Assembly: GCF_001500065.1 (NCBI RefSeq)
Contig: NZ_LQIN01000034.1
Location: 124,001 to 188,000, forward strand
Reading direction: 5' to 3'
DNA length: 64,000 nucleotides
Origin: Mycobacterium sp. IS-3022
GTDB taxonomy: Bacteria; Actinomycetota; Actinomycetes; Mycobacteriales; Mycobacteriaceae
Made by a program: the position numbers and the translations under genes
Part shown: piece by piece, positions 50,098 through 60,543 of the stretch
How positions within the stretch are numbered: position 1 is the first letter of the stretch
How the letters are laid out: each line of letters opens with the position of its first letter
The notes under the pieces: model-generated
What the model saw: only the letters and a program-made list of their open reading frames with translations
What the model was told of the DNA's origin: nothing
Databases searched by the model: none

Positions 50098-51716
50098 CGC
50101 GCCTCCTGGTCAGGCGAGACGGTCGTGCCGCGGGCCACGGGCCCGAGCAGCAGCTGCGTCGCCGTGGTGGCCGGCTGGCCGGTGATGACGGAGAGTTGGT
50201 CGCGTTCCTGTTGGCTACCAACGGGTCCCACATTGCCACCGAATGTTGCCGGCTGAGCCGGCAATCCAGCAGGAGCCGGTGCAGCCTCGGCCTGCTGGGG
50301 ACCGGCGGGCGGTGGCGAATCCCATGGTTTGGGCGCGACCGGTGCCGGCGGGGACTGGTTCACCGGCGGCGGTGGCGTCGGTTCAAGCGCCGGGTTGGCC
50401 GACCCGGGTACCGGTGGTGAGGGCGAAACTCCCGGCGGCAGAGGTGGATTCGGATCGGCCAGGTTGGGGTACGGGTTCACCAGCGGCGGTCCGACGGCGA
50501 CCAGGTTGCCGTTCTCCCCCAGGACCGTGCCGGGCGGCGGCGCCAGGTCCTTCGGCGGCTGGAAGTTCTGTGGTAACAACGTATCCGGCAACGGAGGCCG
50601 GACCGGAACCAACGGCGCGGTGAAACAGCTCGGGCCCTTGAGTTCGCCGTACTGCGGGCAGTCGGCACGGGTATAGGTGTAGCTCGGTGTGAACGACAGG
50701 TTCACGCGCATGTTGCTGATGTCGCGGTCATGCATCCACACCTCGTCGAAGAACTTGTCCGAGAGCTGATTCAGCTTGACGAAGGCCGGCACCCAGTGGT
50801 GCGAGGTATCGGCCAGGTTGGCGACCACCGGAGTCAGCTCCGAGGTGATCTTGACCATTCGGTCGGTGTGGTTGTTCAGGGCGGTGTGGGTGGTATTCAT
50901 GGTGTGGACACCACCGCTGACCAGAGCGTCGAGCTGGGCCCGCTGTTCGACCAGGACCTGCATCGGCCGCACCGCCTTCTGCAGCGCGGCGAACAACTCA
51001 GGTGTGGTCTGCTGCAGCCCCACGGCCGCATCGGTGAGCGCCGACACCGTCGTCGAGTCCGGCTCGGTGGCCACGATCGCATCGACCTCATTGATGAGCC
51101 GGTCCAATTGGGCGCCGGCGGCCAGCAGTTGGGTACGGCGATCCTCGGTGGCCTCGTTGACCGCGGCCAGGATGCCGACGGTTTTGTCTTCGCGACCCCG
51201 ACCGGTCGCGGCCAGGATGTCGCGGAGCTTGCTGATCGTGGTCTGGAACAACACCGTCGGTAGCTCGGTGTCCTCCGGAATGTGCGCACCCGCCTGGATC
51301 GCCGGCCCAGGCCTCACGCCGTTCGGCGGCCCGCCGCCGGGGTCTACGAGTTGCACCGAGGACACCGCAAACACGTTGCTGGGCACCACCCGGGCCGTCA
51401 CATTGTTCGGAATCGACGGTGCGTATTCGGGTTTGAGGTTGATGTGGACGTAGTTGGGGTTTCCGTGCGCGGCCGGGGTGACACTGTCGACGGCACCGAC
51501 CAAGACGCCGTGGTATTTCACGTCGGAGCGTTGCGGCAGTCCGTCGCCCACGTTGACCAGATTCGCGACCACGCGGACGAAGGGATCCAGGCGTCCTGTC
51601 GCCTTCACCAAAAGGGTCGCCGTAATCAGCGCTGCCACAAGAACAACGACGATCCCGGCGCCGATCAACTGGCGATCGGTTGGGCCGCGCCCGTCCAGGT
51701 CAAAGGAATTCGCCAC
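50094..51716 (-). CDS. mceA: MceA (mirror copy)
   Basis: Image of 30977-32599; 540 aa, GTG start at 51716, MCE domain and long Pro-rich C-terminus. Confidence 0.87.
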   Translation of the reverse strand: MANSFDLDGRGPTDRQLIGAGIVVVLVAALITATLLVKATGRLDPFVRVVANLVNVGDGLPQRSDVKYHGVLVGAVDSVTPAAHGNPNYVHINLKPEYAPSIPNNVTARVVPSNVFAVSSVQLVDPGGGPPNGVRPGPAIQAGAHIPEDTELPTVLFQTTISKLRDILAATGRGREDKTVGILAAVNEATEDRRTQLLAAGAQLDRLINEVDAIVATEPDSTTVSALTDAAVGLQQTTPELFAALQKAVRPMQVLVEQRAQLDALVSGGVHTMNTTHTALNNHTDRMVKITSELTPVVANLADTSHHWVPAFVKLNQLSDKFFDEVWMHDRDISNMRVNLSFTPSYTYTRADCPQYGELKGPSCFTAPLVPVRPPLPDTLLPQNFQPPKDLAPPPGTVLGENGNLVAVGPPLVNPYPNLADPNPPLPPGVSPSPPVPGSANPALEPTPPPPVNQSPPAPVAPKPWDSPPPAGPQQAEAAPAPAGLPAQPATFGGNVGPVGSQQERDQLSVITGQPATTATQLLLGPVARGTTVSPDQEAR

Positions 51717-52571
51717 CTACCCCCCAAACCTCGCGCCGGCGTCCACGTTCCACAGCGCCATGGTGAGCACCATGTTGACGATGATCACCACGGTGATACT
51801 CGCCCGCATGGCGTGTCCGGCCGCAACCCCGACGCCCTCGGGGCCACCGCTGGCATAGAAGCCGTAGTAGCACTGGATCGTCGTGGCGATCCAGACGAAG
51901 ACAATCGCCTTGAGCAGCGAGTACAAGATGTCTTGACCCGACAGCATCAGCGTGAAGTAATGCAGATACGAGCCGGTCGCACCACCGCTGATGACTTGCA
52001 CGACAACCTGCGTCGTCAGATAGCTGACCGCCAGACAGACGACGTAGAGCGGAATGACCGCGATCACCGAGGCCATCAACCGGGTGGTCACCAGATAGGG
52101 GATGGGACGTATCGCCAATGAATCCAAGGCGTCGATTTCTTCGGAGATGCGCATGGATCCCAGCTGCGCGGTGAATCGGCAGCCGGCCTGCGTGGCGAAC
52201 GCCAACGACAAGGCGATCGGGGCGAGCTCGCGGGTGTTCACCAGCGACGAGATGATTCCCGTCGCCGGGCCCAGGCCCAGCAGATCGAGGAAGTTGTATC
52301 CTTCGATGCCGACGAGCGCACCGACGGTGACGCCGAGAACGATGGCCACGCCTGCGGTACCGCCGCCCACCACCAAAGAGCCATTGCCCCAAGCGATGTC
52401 GGACAGCAGTCGGACGAACTCTTTGCGGTAGTGGTGTAGCGCAACGGGGACCGCGACGACAGCCCGGACGAAGAACACCAGCATGTGGCCGAGCTGCCCG
52501 ATCGGCGGCACGACCTTCCCGTAGAGACGGACGAAGGGCGCGAGCAGCGGCGGTACGAACGTCGACGCCAT
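51717..52571 (-). CDS. yrbEB: YrbEB permease (mirror copy)
   Basis: Image of 30122-30976; 284-aa MlaE-type permease with the EEIDAL motif. Confidence 0.87.
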   Translation of the reverse strand: MASTFVPPLLAPFVRLYGKVVPPIGQLGHMLVFFVRAVVAVPVALHHYRKEFVRLLSDIAWGNGSLVVGGGTAGVAIVLGVTVGALVGIEGYNFLDLLGLGPATGIISSLVNTRELAPIALSLAFATQAGCRFTAQLGSMRISEEIDALDSLAIRPIPYLVTTRLMASVIAVIPLYVVCLAVSYLTTQVVVQVISGGATGSYLHYFTLMLSGQDILYSLLKAIVFVWIATTIQCYYGFYASGGPEGVGVAAGHAMRASITVVIIVNMVLTMALWNVDAGARFGG

Positions 52572-52572
52572 G

Positions 52573-53412
52573 TCACAGACCAACCCGGGGAAACAGCATG
52601 ATGTAGAGCTGGCTGATCGCGACGTTGACGACCATGAGGATCAGAATGGACTCGACCACGGCGGCATTGACCGAGTTGGCGACCCCGGTCGGACCGCCCT
52701 GAGTAGACAGTCCCTTCTGGCACGACACCACCGCGACGATGGCGCCGAAGACGACCGCCTTCACCAATGCCACGATCATGTCGCCGGTCGTCGTGAACGA
52801 CGCGAACGTCGCGACGAAGCTGCCCGGAGCTCCGTTCTGGAAATACACGTTGAACAGGTAGCTGGCGAGGAAGCCGACAAAGCACACCACGCCGGTGAGC
52901 GCCACGCCGATCATGATCGCTGCGGCGAAACGGGGAACCACCAAGCGGCGAATCACCGACACGCCCATGACTTCCATCGCGTCGGTCTCCTCGCGCATCT
53001 TGCGGGACCCGAGGTCTGCGGTGATCGCCGAGCCGACTGCGGCTGCCATCAGGATCGCCGCGGTCAAAGATGCGGCCTGGCGGATCACCGCCAGACCGCT
53101 GGCCGCGCCGGCCAGTGACGTGGCGCCGACCTGGCCGGCCAGCAGTGCGAATTGAATCGACAGTGTCACGCCGATGGGCAAGGCCACCAGGACCGTCGGC
53201 AGCACCGCCGTTCCCGCCATGAACGCTGCCTGGCGGACGAACTCCCACCATTGGAAACGTCCGGTGAACAGGTCGATGAACAGGTACTGCAGCGTGCGCG
53301 CGCCGATCACGAACTGGTCGCCGACCGTCGCGAGCGAAGCCAGGGGGTGACGCTTGACGTAGCCACCGGCCCATGCGCCGATGACCTCGACCCCGTCACC
53401 CCGTGTCGTCAT
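52573..53412 (-). CDS. yrbEA: YrbEA permease (mirror copy)
   Basis: Image of 29281-30120; 279-aa MlaE-type permease with the EETDAM motif, first gene of the reversed mce operon. Confidence 0.87.
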   Translation of the reverse strand: MTTRGDGVEVIGAWAGGYVKRHPLASLATVGDQFVIGARTLQYLFIDLFTGRFQWWEFVRQAAFMAGTAVLPTVLVALPIGVTLSIQFALLAGQVGATSLAGAASGLAVIRQAASLTAAILMAAAVGSAITADLGSRKMREETDAMEVMGVSVIRRLVVPRFAAAIMIGVALTGVVCFVGFLASYLFNVYFQNGAPGSFVATFASFTTTGDMIVALVKAVVFGAIVAVVSCQKGLSTQGGPTGVANSVNAAVVESILILMVVNVAISQLYIMLFPRVGL

Positions 53413-53784
53413 GATGAACAGCCATTCACTTAATGCCCTACACCCCTTATCGGCAGCATTCACTATGACAGCTGGCCACCGCAGCGTATTCGTAATAATT
53501 CCGCCATACGAGCGTCGGCTGCCGCCTCGGCCACATAGCCGCAAACCTCGACAGTCGCCCCTCAGTTCCGACGAGTATGCACATTAACTTAAGCCGAAGG
53601 TGCGGCTTTTCTGAAAACACACTCTTCCCGGCCGATCCGCTGAACGCTGGGACGAGCGAAAAGTCGCGTTCGATTCGCGTTTCGTGCAATGGTGCTGCCC
53701 GCCGGTTCCAGCGTTGAGCGGCGCAGCCAGGCAATTCCCGGGGACCCGCTGACTGAGATTGGAACACGTTCTAGTCTGAGGGCC
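53413..53784. promoter_or_regulatory. fadD8–mce divergent region (mirror copy)
   Basis: Image of 28909-29280; no gene seen. It holds the KstR-type 14-mer at 53760-53773 and the spaced inverted repeat at 53637-53721. Confidence 0.55.
53760..53773. promoter_or_regulatory. KstR-type operator (mirror copy)
   Basis: Image of 28920-28933; TGGAACACGTTCTA on this strand, fitting TnnAACnnGTTnnA, 11 bp before the fadD8 copy. Confidence 0.6.
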
Positions 53785-55386
53785 ATGAGTGATGACCTGC
53801 TGCGCCATCCCATCCACTCCGGCCACCTGACCGTCGGCGCGCTCAAGCGCAACAAGGACAAGCCTGTGCTGTTCCTCGGCGACACCACGCTGACCGGTGG
53901 ACAGCTCGCCGAGCGCATCAGCCAGTACATTCAGGCGTTCGAGGCGCTCGGTGCGGGTACCGGCAGCGCCACTGGTCTGCTGTCGCTGAACCGGCCCGAG
54001 GTGCTGATGATCATCGGCGCCGGGCAGACCCAGGGATACCGACGTACGGCACTACACCCTCTCGGTTCTCTCGACGATCACGCATACGTGCTGACCGACG
54101 CGGGCGTCTCGGCGCTGATCATCGATCCGACGCCGCAGTTCGTCGACCGGGCGCTGGGCCTGCTGGAGAAAGTGCCCAACCTCAAGCAGATCCTGACGAT
54201 CGGCCCGGTTCCCGAGGCGCTCGCGGGCGTGGCCGTCGATCTGACCGCCGAGGCCGCCAAGTACCCGCCGCAGCCGTTGGTGGCCGCGGACCTGCCGCCC
54301 GATCACATCGGCGGGATGGCCTACACCGGCGGCACCACCGGCAAGCCGAAAGGGGTGATCGGCACCGTGCAGTCGATCACCACGATGACGACGATCCAAC
54401 TCGCCGAGTGGGAATGGCCGGAGCGACCGAAATTCTTAATGTGCACGCCGCTTTCGCACGCCGGCGCGGCGTTCTTCGTCCCGACGATCATCAAGGGCGG
54501 CGAGTTGGTCGTGCTGACGAAGTTCGACCCGGCCGAGGTACTGCGGGTGATCGAGGAGCAGAAGATCACCGCGACGATGCTGGTGCCGTCGATGATCTAC
54601 GCGCTGATGGACCACCCGGACTCGCACACCCGCGACCTGTCCTCGCTCGAGACGGTCTACTACGGCGCATCGGCGATGAACCCGGTCCGGCTTCGGGAGG
54701 CGATCCGGCGGTTCGGCCCGATCTTCGCGCAGTACTACGGCCAGTCCGAGGCGCCGATGGTGATCACCTATCTGGCCAAGGACGATCACGACGAGCAGCG
54801 GTTGACGTCGTGCGGCCGGCCGACGGTGTTCGCGCGGGTGGCATTGCTCGACTCCGACGGAAACCCGGTGCCGCAGGGCGAGGTCGGCGAGATCTGTGTG
54901 TCCGGCCCGCTGGTGTCCGGCGGCTACTGGAACAAGCCGGAGGCGACGGCCGAGACGTTCCGCGACGGCTGGATGCACACCGGCGACCTGGCCCGTGAGG
55001 ACTCCGACGGGTTCTACTACATCGTCGACCGCACCAAGGACATGATCGTCACCGGCGGCTTCAACGTGTTCCCACGCGAGGTGGAAGACGTTGTGGCAGA
55101 ACATCCTTCGGTCGCACAGGTCTGCGTGATCGGCACACCCGACGAGAAGTGGGGCGAGGCCGTGACGGCCGTGGTCGTACTGCGGCCCGACGCCGATCGT
55201 TCCGAAGATGCGGTGGCCCGCATGACCGGCGAGATTCAGACCGCGGTCAAGGAGCGTAAGGGCTCGGTCCAGTCGCCCAAGCAGGTCATCGTCGTCGACT
55301 CGGTGCCGGTGACCGCGCTCGGCAAGCCCGACAAGAAGGCGGTGCGGGCGCAGTTCTGGGAGGGTAGCGAGCGCGCCGTCGGCTGA
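53785..55386 (+). CDS. fadD8: FadD8 acyl-CoA synthetase (mirror copy)
   Basis: Image of 27307-28908; 533-aa ligase with ATG at 53785. Confidence 0.87.
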   Translation: MSDDLLRHPIHSGHLTVGALKRNKDKPVLFLGDTTLTGGQLAERISQYIQAFEALGAGTGSATGLLSLNRPEVLMIIGAGQTQGYRRTALHPLGSLDDHAYVLTDAGVSALIIDPTPQFVDRALGLLEKVPNLKQILTIGPVPEALAGVAVDLTAEAAKYPPQPLVAADLPPDHIGGMAYTGGTTGKPKGVIGTVQSITTMTTIQLAEWEWPERPKFLMCTPLSHAGAAFFVPTIIKGGELVVLTKFDPAEVLRVIEEQKITATMLVPSMIYALMDHPDSHTRDLSSLETVYYGASAMNPVRLREAIRRFGPIFAQYYGQSEAPMVITYLAKDDHDEQRLTSCGRPTVFARVALLDSDGNPVPQGEVGEICVSGPLVSGGYWNKPEATAETFRDGWMHTGDLAREDSDGFYYIVDRTKDMIVTGGFNVFPREVEDVVAEHPSVAQVCVIGTPDEKWGEAVTAVVVLRPDADRSEDAVARMTGEIQTAVKERKGSVQSPKQVIVVDSVPVTALGKPDKKAVRAQFWEGSERAVG

Positions 55387-55395
55387 GGTGCGTTC

Positions 55396-55460
55396 GGCGA
55401 GCGACCGCTTTTGTACAGGCTGACACGGCGTGTCGGTGTACAAACACGGTCGGTCGCGCC
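55396..55460. terminator. TTTGTACA-stem hairpin (mirror copy)
   Basis: Image of 27233-27297 between the fadD8 and RMF-like copies. Confidence 0.65.
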
Positions 55461-55505
55461 TAGAGGGTGACGCGACGGTGGTGCTGCACGAGCGCCTGGA
55501 GGCGG

Positions 55506-55715
55506 TCAGTCCAGGAGCGCATCGATCTCGGCGGCGAACCGAGCAAGCCGTTCCTGTTCGCTGGGGATGCCCTGTTGCTCCTCGGCGGCCCGCTGCCAGC
55601 CCAGCCGCCACATCCGCGCGACGGCCCGGTCACCCAGACCCGCATAGGGGTTGGCGAGCGTGTGCGGGAACGCCTTGCGGCCTTCCCGGTACGCGGTGAC
55701 CAACCTGTGGGTCAT
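55506..55715 (-). CDS. RMF-like small protein (mirror copy)
   Basis: Image of 26978-27187; 69 aa, NPY and WRLGWQRA elements. Confidence 0.55.
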   Translation of the reverse strand: MTHRLVTAYREGRKAFPHTLANPYAGLGDRAVARMWRLGWQRAAEEQQGIPSEQERLARFAAEIDALLD

Positions 55716-55738
55716 GGTTCCCCACTCTCCTGCCCGAG

Positions 55739-55788
55739 CAGACGTAAAGTGCTCCATTTCCTCGGCGTGTCGGAGCATTTTGCGTCTG
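55739..55788. promoter_or_regulatory. 17-bp dyad (mirror copy)
   Basis: Image of 26905-26954 in the divergent sigma / RMF-like region. Confidence 0.55.
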
Positions 55789-55805
55789 TTCGGCAGAATA
55801 GGTGG

Positions 55806-57047
55806 GTGTCGGATATCCACCAGACCGTCGATGCGGTGTGGCGGATGGAGGCCGCCAAGATCGTCGCGACGCTGACCCGCACGGTCGGTGACGTTGGGCT
55901 CGCGGAGGACCTCGCCGCCGACGCGCTCGTCGACGCGCTCGAACAGTGGCCGAAGACCGGTGTGCCCCGCAACCCCGGCGCCTGGCTGACGACCGTCGCC
56001 AAACGCAAGGCGATCGACCACTGGCGCCGCCAGGAGAATCTCGACGGCAAGTACGCGGCGATGGCGCGCGAGCTGGAAACCCATGTCGACGAATCCTGGG
56101 ATCCCGACCGCATCGACGACGACGTGCTGCGGCTGATCTTCATCTCGTCGCACCCCGTGCTGTCGCGCGAAGGCCAGATCGCGTTGACGCTACGGGTGGT
56201 CGGCGGTCTCACCACCGAGGAGATCGCCCGCGCGTTCCTCGCGTCGACCCCGACGATCGCCGCGCGCATCACCCGCGCGAAGAAGACGTTGGCGGCCGCC
56301 GACGTGCCGTTCGAGGTGCCGGATCGCTCGGAGTATCCGCAACGACTGTCGGCGGTGCTCAGCGTCGTCTACCTGATCTACAACGAGGGCTACTCGGCTT
56401 CGTTCGGGCAGCGCTGGATTCGCGACGAACTCTGCAGCGAGGCACTGCGTCTCGGGCGGGTGCTAGCGGCGCTGGTGCCCGACGAACCCGAGGTGCACGG
56501 CCTGGTTTCGCTGATGGAGTTCCAGTCGTCGCGGTTCGCCGCCCGCACCGACAGCGACGGCAGGCCGATCCTGCTCGAGGACCAGAACCGGGCAAAGTGG
56601 GACCGCGCGCAGATCCAGCGCGGCGTCGCAGCCCTCGAACGCGCCGCAAATGCGGTGCAGCGCAAAGGCTCCGGCTGGGGGCCGTACGCGCTGCAGGCCG
56701 CGATCGCCGAGTGCCACGCCACCGCCCCGACCGCCGCCGACACCGACTGGCGCCGCATCGTCGTGCTGTACGACGGGCTGGTCCAGGTGTCGCCGTCGCC
56801 GGTGGTGCAACTCAACCGGGCGGTGGCGGTGGCGATGGCCGATGGTCCCGAGGCCGCGCTGACGATCGTCGACGGGTTGACCGGCCTGGACGGGTCATAC
56901 CTGTTGCCGAGCGTGCGCGGGGAACTGTTGGTTCGCCTGGGTCGCGGGGCCGAGGCCGCCGCCGAGTTCGACCGCGCCGCCGCCATGACCGACAACGACC
57001 GAGAACGAGAAGTGCTGCGGGACAAAGCCGCTCGGATACGCGGTTAG
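55806..57047 (+). CDS. ECF42-type sigma factor (mirror copy)
   Basis: Image of 25646-26887; 413 aa, GTG start at 55806, sigma regions 2 and 4 plus TPR-like extension. Confidence 0.85.
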   Translation: MSDIHQTVDAVWRMEAAKIVATLTRTVGDVGLAEDLAADALVDALEQWPKTGVPRNPGAWLTTVAKRKAIDHWRRQENLDGKYAAMARELETHVDESWDPDRIDDDVLRLIFISSHPVLSREGQIALTLRVVGGLTTEEIARAFLASTPTIAARITRAKKTLAAADVPFEVPDRSEYPQRLSAVLSVVYLIYNEGYSASFGQRWIRDELCSEALRLGRVLAALVPDEPEVHGLVSLMEFQSSRFAARTDSDGRPILLEDQNRAKWDRAQIQRGVAALERAANAVQRKGSGWGPYALQAAIAECHATAPTAADTDWRRIVVLYDGLVQVSPSPVVQLNRAVAVAMADGPEAALTIVDGLTGLDGSYLLPSVRGELLVRLGRGAEAAAEFDRAAAMTDNDREREVLRDKAARIRG

Positions 57048-57056
57048 CATGGCGGG

Positions 57057-57743
57057 GTGAACCAGATACGCGCGGTGCTGTTCGACTATTCCGGCACGTT
57101 GTTCCGGCTCGAGGAGGACGAGAGCTGGTTTCACGGCATGGCGGTCGACGACCGCGAGGTCGACGGGCACGTGCAGGCCGAGCTGATGCGCAGGCTCACC
57201 GCGCCGACCGGCCAGCACGTCGACATGGGCCCGGACGCGTATCACGCCTGGCTCAACCGCGACCTCGCACCGCACCTGCATCGCGAGGCCTACCTGCATG
57301 TGCTGCGGGAGTCCGGGCTGGCCGACCATCACGCCGAATCGCTGTACGGCATCCTGATCGACCCGCTGAACTGGACGCCGTATCCGGACACCGCCGAGGT
57401 GCTCGAGGGTCTGCACCGGCGTGGTGTCAAGACCGCGGTCGTGTCGAACATCGCCTTCGACGTGCGGCCGGCGTTCGCATCGATCGCTGCCGCCGAGTTC
57501 GTCGACGAGTTCGTGCTGTCCTACGAGGTGGGGGCCGTCAAGCCGGACGCGGCGATCTTCGAGACGGCGCTGACCCGGCTCGGCGTGGCCGCGGCGGACG
57601 CGCTCATGGTCGGTGACAGCGACGAGGCCGACGGCGGCGCCCGCGCGGTCGGCTGCGAGTTTAGCCTCGTCGACCCGCTGCCGACCGCCGACCGGCCCGA
57701 TGGCCTGCGGGTCGCGCTGTCCGAGCACGGCGTCGCGGTCTGA
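57057..57743 (+). CDS. HAD-superfamily hydrolase, DxSxT type (mirror copy)
   Basis: Image of 24950-25636; 228 aa, GTG start at 57057, 9 bp after the sigma copy. Confidence 0.78.
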   Translation: MNQIRAVLFDYSGTLFRLEEDESWFHGMAVDDREVDGHVQAELMRRLTAPTGQHVDMGPDAYHAWLNRDLAPHLHREAYLHVLRESGLADHHAESLYGILIDPLNWTPYPDTAEVLEGLHRRGVKTAVVSNIAFDVRPAFASIAAAEFVDEFVLSYEVGAVKPDAAIFETALTRLGVAAADALMVGDSDEADGGARAVGCEFSLVDPLPTADRPDGLRVALSEHGVAV

Positions 57744-57759
57744 GCAATAGCGTTACGGC

Positions 57760-58215
57760 ATGGACGATCGGGGGGCAGTACCGCGGTGGCTCAAGTACGC
57801 CAACAAGCTGTTGATGGTGGCGCTGCGCCTGGGGTTGCCGATCTCGCGGCACGAATCCCCCGTTGTGCTGACGGTGCCGGGGCGCAGGACCGGTAACGCA
57901 CGCGCGACGCCGGTCACGCCGATGGATATCGACGGCACCCGCTACGTCGTCAATGCCTATCCCGGTGCGGACTGGGCGCGCAACGTGCGCGCGGCGAAGC
58001 GAGTCACGCTGGGGACGGGCCGGCGCACCGAGCGGGTGCGTCTCGTCGAGCTGGAGCCAGCCGAGGCGCGGCCGGTGCTGCGGGAGTTCCCGGCCCAGGT
58101 ACCCGTCGGTGTCGACCTGATGAAACGCGCAGGCATCCTGAAGTCCGGCAGCCCCGACGAACTCGAGGACATGGCCGGCCGCCTGCCCGTGTTCCGCATC
58201 TACCCGATCACGTAG
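57760..58215 (+). CDS. DDN-like oxidoreductase, first tandem paralog (mirror copy)
   Basis: Image of 24478-24933; 151 aa. Confidence 0.82.
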   Translation: MDDRGAVPRWLKYANKLLMVALRLGLPISRHESPVVLTVPGRRTGNARATPVTPMDIDGTRYVVNAYPGADWARNVRAAKRVTLGTGRRTERVRLVELEPAEARPVLREFPAQVPVGVDLMKRAGILKSGSPDELEDMAGRLPVFRIYPIT

Positions 58216-58225
58216 CGTCACGGCT

Positions 58226-58675
58226 ATGTCCGACATTCGGTTGCCGTGGTGGCTGAAGTACGTCAACAAGGTGATGATCGGCCTGCAGAAGCTGGGCATT
58301 CTCGGCGAGAAGGGACCCGTCGTACTGTCCGTTCCGGGCCGAAAAACCGGCAAACGTCGGTTGACCCCGGTCACGCCGATGGTCGTCGACGGACAACGCT
58401 ATGTGGTCGGTGGGGTGCCCGGCTCCGACTGGGCCGCCAACGTCCGGGCAGCCGGCGAGGCCACGTTGCACATCGGCCGCCGCAGCGAACGGGTGCGGAT
58501 GGTGGAGATGCCCGTCGAGGAGGCCCGACCGCTGCTGCGGGAATTTCCGGTCAAGGTGCCCACCGGCGTCGACTTCATCAAGAACGCCGGACTTGTCACC
58601 GGGCCCGACCCCGACGAGTTCGAGGCGCTCGCCGGTCGGTGTCCCGTGTTCCGCATGGATAAGGTAATCCGGTGA
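58226..58675 (+). CDS. DDN-like oxidoreductase coupled to menB (mirror copy)
   Basis: Image of 24018-24467; 149 aa, stop overlapping the menB copy by 4 bp. Confidence 0.82.
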   Translation: MSDIRLPWWLKYVNKVMIGLQKLGILGEKGPVVLSVPGRKTGKRRLTPVTPMVVDGQRYVVGGVPGSDWAANVRAAGEATLHIGRRSERVRMVEMPVEEARPLLREFPVKVPTGVDFIKNAGLVTGPDPDEFEALAGRCPVFRMDKVIR

Positions 58676-59583
58676 GCGCCAACCCATTCGATCCATCTCT
58701 GTGGCAACCCGTCGACGGCTTCGGGTTGACCGACATCACGTACCACCGCCACGTCGTCGACGGTGTGAAGCAGCCCACGGTGCGCGTCGCGTTCGACCGG
58801 CCGGAGGTGCGCAACGCGTTTCGTCCGCACACCGTCGACGAGTTGTACCGCGTGCTCGACCACGCGCGGATGTCGTCGGACGTCGGCGTCATCCTGCTGA
58901 CCGGTAACGGACCGTCGCCGAAGGACGGCGGCTGGGCGTTCTGCTCCGGCGGCGACCAACGCATCCGCGGCCGCAGCGGCTACCAGTACGCGTCGGGCGA
59001 CACCGCCGAGACCGTCGACCCGGCACGCGCCGGACGCCTGCACATCCTCGAGGTGCAGCGGCTGATCCGGTTCATGCCCAAACCGGTGATCTGCCTGGTC
59101 AACGGCTGGGCCGCCGGCGGCGGGCACAGCCTGCACGTGACGTGTGATCTGACGTTGGCCAGCCGCGAACATGCCCGGTTCAAGCAGACCGACGCCGACG
59201 TCGGCAGCTTCGACGGCGGGTACGGCAGCGCGTATCTGGCCAAGCAGGTCGGCCAGAAATTCGCCCGTGAGGTCTTCTTCCTCGGCAGGCCGTATACCGC
59301 TGAGCAGATGTACGCGATGGGTGCGGTCAACGAGGTCGTCGACCATGCCGAGTTGGAAAACGTCGGGCTCCAATGGGCGGCGGCGATCAATGGCAAGTCG
59401 CCGCAAGCGATCCGGATGCTGAAGTACGCGTTCAACCTCACCGACGATGGATTGGTGGGCCAGCAGTTGTTCGCCGGGGAGGCGACGCGGTTGGCCTACA
59501 TGACCGACGAGGCGGTCGAGGGCCGCGACGCGTTCCTGGAGAAGCGCGACCCCGACTGGAGCGCCTTCCCGCGCTACTTCTAG
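58672..59583 (+). CDS. menB: MenB (mirror copy)
   Basis: Image of 23110-24021; 303-aa dihydroxynaphthoyl-CoA synthase, GTG start at 58672. Confidence 0.9.
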   Translation: MSANPFDPSLWQPVDGFGLTDITYHRHVVDGVKQPTVRVAFDRPEVRNAFRPHTVDELYRVLDHARMSSDVGVILLTGNGPSPKDGGWAFCSGGDQRIRGRSGYQYASGDTAETVDPARAGRLHILEVQRLIRFMPKPVICLVNGWAAGGGHSLHVTCDLTLASREHARFKQTDADVGSFDGGYGSAYLAKQVGQKFAREVFFLGRPYTAEQMYAMGAVNEVVDHAELENVGLQWAAAINGKSPQAIRMLKYAFNLTDDGLVGQQLFAGEATRLAYMTDEAVEGRDAFLEKRDPDWSAFPRYF

Positions 59584-59584
59584 G

Positions 59585-59640
59585 CGGCGATTTCGGTGCT
59601 CGAACAGTCGAGATGCGACGGTTCGGACACCGAAATCACC
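59585..59640. terminator. GATTTCGGTG-family hairpin (mirror copy)
   Basis: Image of 23053-23108, just downstream of the menB copy. Confidence 0.6.
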
Positions 59641-59657
59641 CTTTAGACTCACGGACC

Positions 59658-60542
59658 GTGAGCAAAAGCCCGTTGCGGCGGTTGGCCGACCAACTGTTGC
59701 TGACCACCATGCGGCCGCCGATCGTCCCCGAACTGCTGCAGTTCCAGCCCGGCCGCGACGTCGTCGACCTGCGGGGCAAGCGCATCCTGCTCACCGGCGC
59801 GTCATCCGGTATCGGTGAGGCCGCCGCGGAGAAGTTCGCCCGCCGCGGCGCCACCGTGGTGGTGGCTGCGCGTCGCCAGGAGTTGCTCGACGCGCTGGTC
59901 GACCGGATCACCGACAACGGCGGAGAGGCCTGGGCGCATGCCTGTGATCTCTCGGACCTCGACGCGGTCGACGAGCTCGTCGCCAGGGTCACCGAGGAAC
60001 TCGGCGGGGTGGACATCCTGATCAACAACGCGGGGCGCTCGATCCGCCGGCCGCTGGCCGACTCGCTGGAACGTTGGCACGACGTCGAGCGCACCATGGC
60101 GCTGAACTACTACTCCCCGCTGCGGCTGATCCGCGGGTTGGCGCCCGGGATGCGTGAGCGGCGAAACGGCCACATCATCAACGTGTCGACGTGGGGTGTG
60201 CTGTCCGAGTCGTCGCCGTTGTTCGCGGTGTACAACGCGTCCAAGGCGGCGCTGACTGCGGTGAGCCGCGTCATCGAGACGGAGTGGAGCGGCGACGGCG
60301 TGCATTCGACGACGTTGTTCTACCCGCTGGTGCGCACGCCGATGATCGCACCCACCCGTGCCTACGACGGGGTCGCCGGATTGACCGCATCTGAGGCCGC
60401 CGACTGGATGATCACCGCCGCGCGCACCCGACCCGTGCGCATCGCGCCTCGCATGGCCGTCACCGCCCAGGCCGTGAACAGCCTCGCGCCGGCATTCGTC
60501 GACATGGTGATGAAACGGCAACGCGTCCAACCGAACTCCTGA
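59658..60542 (+). CDS. Short-chain dehydrogenase (mirror copy)
   Basis: Image of 22151-23035; 294 aa, GTG start at 59658, TGASSGIG and YNASK motifs. Confidence 0.83.
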   Translation: MSKSPLRRLADQLLLTTMRPPIVPELLQFQPGRDVVDLRGKRILLTGASSGIGEAAAEKFARRGATVVVAARRQELLDALVDRITDNGGEAWAHACDLSDLDAVDELVARVTEELGGVDILINNAGRSIRRPLADSLERWHDVERTMALNYYSPLRLIRGLAPGMRERRNGHIINVSTWGVLSESSPLFAVYNASKAALTAVSRVIETEWSGDGVHSTTLFYPLVRTPMIAPTRAYDGVAGLTASEAADWMITAARTRPVRIAPRMAVTAQAVNSLAPAFVDMVMKRQRVQPNS

Positions 60543-60543
60543 C